Of a stretch of DNA of 5,944 nt, positions 3,769 through 5,944 are shown one piece after another (the stretch's first letter is position 1; each line of letters starts with the position of its first letter). The stretch comes from Candidatus Saganbacteria bacterium (GTDB taxonomy: Bacteria > Margulisbacteria > WOR-1 > O2-12-FULL-45-9 > XYB2-FULL-48-7): contig JAGVQF010000005.1 in the NCBI GenBank assembly GCA_020051815.1, positions 1-5,944 of the forward strand, in the 5' to 3' direction. The notes below the pieces were generated by a model. That model did not search any database and was not told where the DNA came from. It was given only the letters and a program-made list of their open reading frames with translations. The position numbers and the translations under genes were made by a program.

Positions 3769-4638
3769 ATGACAACAGCTTTCGTATTTCCGGGCCAGGG
3801 GTCGCAGTCAGTAGGGATGGGAAAAGATTTCGCTGAAAAGTTGCTCGATCAGGCGAACCAGATCCTCGGTTTTGACCTGAAGAAGATCGTCCTCGATGGA
3901 CCGGAAGACGAACTCAAGAAAACCGAAATCCAACAGCCGGCTATTTTGACGGTTAGTATTGCCGCCTTAGAGAAAACCTCGTCCCTCAGCCCCCGTCCCT
4001 CGGCAGTGGCTGGCCACAGCCTTGGCGAATACTCCGCCCTCGTCGCCGCCGGAGTCATCTCTTTTGTCGACGCGGTTAAGATCGTCCACCTGCGCGGCAA
4101 ATTCATGCAGGAAGCCGTTCCCGCAGGTGAAGGGACTATGGCCGCCCTGCTTGGAGGAGAGCGCCAAGCCATCATCAACATATGTAAAGAAGTCGGCGGC
4201 GTCTGGCCGGCGAACTTCAACTCACCAGGCCAGGTCGTCATCTCCGGCAAAAAGAGCTCGGTCGAAGCGGCCGGCGAGAAATTGAAAGCGGCCGGCGTTA
4301 AAAAGATCATCCCGCTCGCCGTCTCCGCCCCCTTCCACTGCCCGCTCATGCAGCCGGCAGCGGATAAACTGGCTTTTGAGCTGGATAAACTAACTTTTCA
4401 TGATGCCAAAATTCCGGTTTATGCTAATATAACCGCTGGCCCAGTAACGAAGGGCGCGGAGATCAAGCAGCTTTTGATCAAACAGGTAACCGGCTCCGTT
4501 CTGTGGGAGGATTCGATCAAGCAGATGATCGCGGACGGCGTGACTTCATTTGTTGAAGTTGGGCCGGGCAAAGTATTAACCGGGTTGATCAAGAAGATCG
4601 ACCCGAATGTGGAGGTAAAAACATATGTCGAAGCTTAA
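3769..4638 (+). CDS. fabD: Malonyl-CoA:ACP transacylase
   Basis: FabD moves the malonyl group from CoA to the phosphopantetheine arm of ACP, supplying extender units to cytoplasmic type II fatty-acid synthesis. The 289-residue product starts with the FVFPGQGSQ oxyanion loop (residues 5-13). It has the nucleophile Ser84 in GHSLGEY, carboxylate-binding Arg109 in HLRGKFMQ, catalytic His190 in SAPFHCPLM, and Gln239 at the position of the conserved active-site Gln. The usual EVGPGKVLTGLIKKI is near the C-terminus, so it should be active. It is slightly short compared with typical members: the segment between GMGKD and ANQILGFD lacks several residues found in most homologues. Start ATG 3769 is supported by AGGAGA 8 nt upstream. 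It overlaps fabG by 14 nt, indicating translational coupling, and shares its G+C-rich codon style. No promoter of its own is visible, so it may be read from the DUF1016 promoter. Confidence 0.97.
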   Translation: MTTAFVFPGQGSQSVGMGKDFAEKLLDQANQILGFDLKKIVLDGPEDELKKTEIQQPAILTVSIAALEKTSSLSPRPSAVAGHSLGEYSALVAAGVISFVDAVKIVHLRGKFMQEAVPAGEGTMAALLGGERQAIINICKEVGGVWPANFNSPGQVVISGKKSSVEAAGEKLKAAGVKKIIPLAVSAPFHCPLMQPAADKLAFELDKLTFHDAKIPVYANITAGPVTKGAEIKQLLIKQVTGSVLWEDSIKQMIADGVTSFVEVGPGKVLTGLIKKIDPNVEVKTYVEA

Positions 4639-5368
4639 GGATAAAGTCGCGTTCATAACCGGTTCGGCCCAGGGCATCGGCAAAGCGATCGCCGCCACGC
4701 TGGCTAAAGAGGGAGCGAACATTATTGTTTCTGACATTAACTTAGAGCTGGCGACCCAAACCGCCAAAGAGATCACAGCTCTGGGCGTTAAGGCCATGGC
4801 GATCAAGACCAATGTCGCCGACCTGGCGGACGTCGAAAGGTCGGTTGAAGAAATTTCCAAAACCATGGGCCGGATCGATATCCTCGTCAACAACGCCGGC
4901 ATCACCAAGGACAATTTACTGATCAGGATGAAGAAGGAAGAGTGGGACGCGGTCATCGGCGTCAACCTGACCGGCGTTTTCAACTGCACAAAAGTAGTTG
5001 GCACCTTGATGATGAAGCAGAGATACGGTAGAATTATTAGCATTGCTTCGATCGTTGGCCAGATGGGGAACTTTGGCCAGGCCAATTACGCGGCGACCAA
5101 GGGGGGCGTGATCGCCTTGACCAAGACGGTGGCCAAGGAGCTGGCCTCGCGCAATGTGACGGCCAACGCGGTGGCGCCCGGGTTTATCCAGACCGCGATG
5201 ACGGATAAGCTCTCGGACGAGGTCAAGCAGAAGATGATGGAGCTGATCCCGCTGGGCAAGCTCGGCACGCCCGACGATGTGGCCAACGCGGTCCTGTTCC
5301 TGGCCAGCCCGGCGGCCGATTATATAACCGGTCAAGTTATCGCCGTCAACGGCGGCATGTACATGTAG
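4625..5368 (+). CDS. fabG: 3-oxoacyl-[acyl-carrier-protein] reductase
   Basis: FabG reduces 3-ketoacyl-ACP to 3-hydroxyacyl-ACP with NADPH, the first reduction of each elongation cycle. The 247-residue product is full length for this short-chain dehydrogenase/reductase. It has the cofactor loop TGSAQGIG (12-19), NNAG (89-92), and the catalytic tetrad Asn114, Ser142, Tyr155 and Lys159 (YAATK). APGFIQTAMT (184-193) and the C-terminal GQVIAVNGGMYM match the FabG subgroup. The position between fabD and acpP separates it from the many other SDR reductases. GGAGG at 4611-4615, inside the end of fabD, lies 9 nt before the ATG, and the two genes overlap by 14 nt. It is followed by a short heptad-repeat spacer and then acpP. 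Confidence 0.97.
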   Translation: MSKLKDKVAFITGSAQGIGKAIAATLAKEGANIIVSDINLELATQTAKEITALGVKAMAIKTNVADLADVERSVEEISKTMGRIDILVNNAGITKDNLLIRMKKEEWDAVIGVNLTGVFNCTKVVGTLMMKQRYGRIISIASIVGQMGNFGQANYAATKGGVIALTKTVAKELASRNVTANAVAPGFIQTAMTDKLSDEVKQKMMELIPLGKLGTPDDVANAVLFLASPAADYITGQVIAVNGGMYM

Positions 5369-5370
5369 TA

Positions 5371-5398
5371 TTGAGGTTTGAGGTTGGAAGTTTGAAGT
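5371..5398 (+). repeat. Four tandem imperfect heptamers between fabG and acpP
   Basis: TTGAGGT, TTGAGGT, TGGAAGT and TTGAAGT follow one another at 5371-5398, and a related TGAGTTGAGGG leads into the acpP ribosome-binding site. This fills most of the 50-bp spacer. The pattern looks like slippage-prone heptanucleotide repeats. It is strongly strand-asymmetric, with almost no C on the plus strand. Copy number may vary between strains. Confidence 0.7.
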
Positions 5399-5405
5399 TG
5401 AGTTG

Positions 5406-5414
5406 AGGGAGGTG
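5406..5414 (+). promoter_or_regulatory. Strong ribosome-binding site of acpP
   Basis: AGGGAGGTG at 5406-5414 is a near-complete anti-Shine-Dalgarno match, with GGAGG ending 6 nt before the ATG at 5419. Such strength suits a carrier protein made in large amounts and fixes the start codon. Confidence 0.8.
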
Positions 5415-5418
5415 AAAA

Positions 5419-5944
5419 ATGGACGAAAATAAAATTTATGATGATATTAAGAAAGTCGTAGTCGAACAGCTCGGGGTGGCGGAATCGGAGATCAAGCGCG
5501 AAGCGTCGTTCGTCGACGACCTCGGCGCCGACTCGCTCGACACGGTTGAGCTGGTCATGGCGCTCGAAGAGGCGTTTGGCATCGAGATCCCGGATGAGGA
5601 CGCGGAAAAGATCAAAACTATCGGCGACACTATCTTTTGTAATGATTTCAGTAATTCAGCCGAGTGGACAATGGCTAATTCAACAGGCGATTGCCAGAGT
5701 TGGATAATTTGTGATCCGGGTACCATTACACCTTTATATGGTATATCAACTATTAGTTCGGCAACCGCCGCGAATGGTTTTGCCTGTTTCAATTCAGATT
5801 ATATAGGAACTCTGTGTGGTAATGAAGATGCAGCGCCCGCCCAGGATGCCTGGATTACCTTCAATAACCCGATTAACTTTTCTTCCACACCTAATGTTGC
5901 TATTAAATTTACACAAGCCTACAGGAAATGGGAAGATACTACTA
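5419..5944 (+). CDS. acpP: Acyl carrier protein running in frame into a secreted-type domain (probable chimera, 3' partial)
   Basis: The first ~70 residues are a normal acyl carrier protein: helix [21 protein letters not shown], the [13 protein letters not shown] motif with phosphopantetheine-bearing Ser39, then [22 protein letters not shown] real ACP would finish about ten residues later. Instead the frame stays open to the window edge and reads [35 protein letters not shown] and [16 protein letters not shown]. This resembles the N-terminal beta-sandwich of extracellular Bacteroidota proteins, often with type IX sorting tails. The switch is near 5625-5640, and codon use changes there from G+C-rich NNC/NNG to A+T-rich. 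A carrier protein fused to a secreted domain makes no biological sense, because the ACP part acts in the cytoplasm and lacks a signal peptide. I treat this as a broken or chimeric gene. The ACP identity is certain and the fusion is doubtful. Confidence 0.9.
   Translation, partial: MDENKIYDDIKKVVVEQLGVAESEIKREASFVDDLGADSLDTVELVMALEEAFGIEIPDEDAEKIKTIGDTIFCNDFSNSAEWTMANSTGDCQSWIICDPGTITPLYGISTISSATAANGFACFNSDYIGTLCGNEDAAPAQDAWITFNNPINFSSTPNVAIKFTQAYRKWEDTT
5634..5944 (+). other. Foreign sequence: fragment of an extracellular beta-sandwich protein
   Basis: From about 5634 the sequence no longer fits the acpP-fabF continuation expected here. It encodes a cysteine- and aromatic-containing stretch with [24 protein letters not shown] and [12 protein letters not shown], a pattern I associate with secreted or surface proteins of Bacteroidota. 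It is a fragment open at both ends, with no start codon, ribosome-binding site or signal peptide. The exact join cannot be placed by eye within about 15 bases. Confidence 0.6.

Noticed and set aside
3849..4349. 166-codon minus-strand ORF opposite fabD
   Set aside because: It lies entirely within fabD, whose motifs are unmistakable, and its residues resemble no family. It is an antisense shadow of G+C-rich codons.
4576..5085. 169-codon minus-strand ORF opposite fabG
   Set aside because: It covers the fabG cofactor and catalytic motifs on the other strand. Its hydrophobic look comes from reverse reading of Asn/Asp/Lys-rich codons, and it has no ribosome-binding site or context.
5436..5792. 118-codon minus-strand ORF across the acpP joint
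   Set aside because: It is antisense to the ACP motif and spans the suspected chimeric joint, so it cannot be an evolved gene.

Overview
The window looks like a contig from an uncultured, probably anaerobic bacterium recovered by metagenomics. A conserved housekeeping backbone (the 3' end of etfA, then fabD-fabG-acpP) uses a G+C-rich codon style with many NNC/NNG codons. It is interrupted from about 226 to 3764 by visibly A+T-richer accessory genes. I cannot name the phylum from sequence alone. A diversity-generating-retroelement (DGR) target gene, a DUF4143 ATPase and a DUF1016 nuclease together are common in candidate-phylum and other uncultured bacteria, but this is not diagnostic.

Layout. 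1-225 is the C-terminal end of the electron transfer flavoprotein alpha subunit (etfA). A perfect 24-bp palindrome and a near-consensus promoter follow, then an AAA+ ATPase with a C-terminal DUF4143 domain (366-1574). Directly behind the ATPase lies a second, diverged copy of the last 31 codons of etfA (1609-1701), so the ATPase segment is bracketed by two etfA tails. On the minus strand, 1778-2392 encodes a short protein with an EF-hand-like loop and a degenerate formylglycine-generating-enzyme/C-type-lectin fold. Its last ~30 codons carry the signature of a DGR variable region. It ends at a rho-independent terminator that overlaps the etfA remnant. A divergent intergenic region (2393-2681) holds a plus-strand promoter, palindromes, a hairpin and a possible 24-codon leader ORF coupled to a DUF1016/YhcG PD-(D/E)XK protein (2682-3764). 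Four bases later the fatty-acid synthesis genes begin: fabD (3769-4638), fabG (4625-5368, overlapping fabD by 14 nt) and acpP (from 5419).

FabD loads malonyl groups onto ACP and FabG reduces the 3-ketoacyl-ACP, so the right-hand genes are a normal type II fatty-acid synthesis cluster. The DUF1016 gene stands where fabH or plsX would often be, and its promoter may now serve the fab genes.

Two joints deserve suspicion. The ACP reading frame passes without a stop, near 5625-5640, into an unrelated secreted-type sequence resembling Bacteroidota extracellular beta-sandwich proteins. This is most simply an assembly chimera. The duplicated etfA tail could be an integration scar or a strain-level assembly joint. 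The most interesting biology is the DGR-type variable region at 1790-1870, whose reverse transcriptase and template repeat are not in the window.
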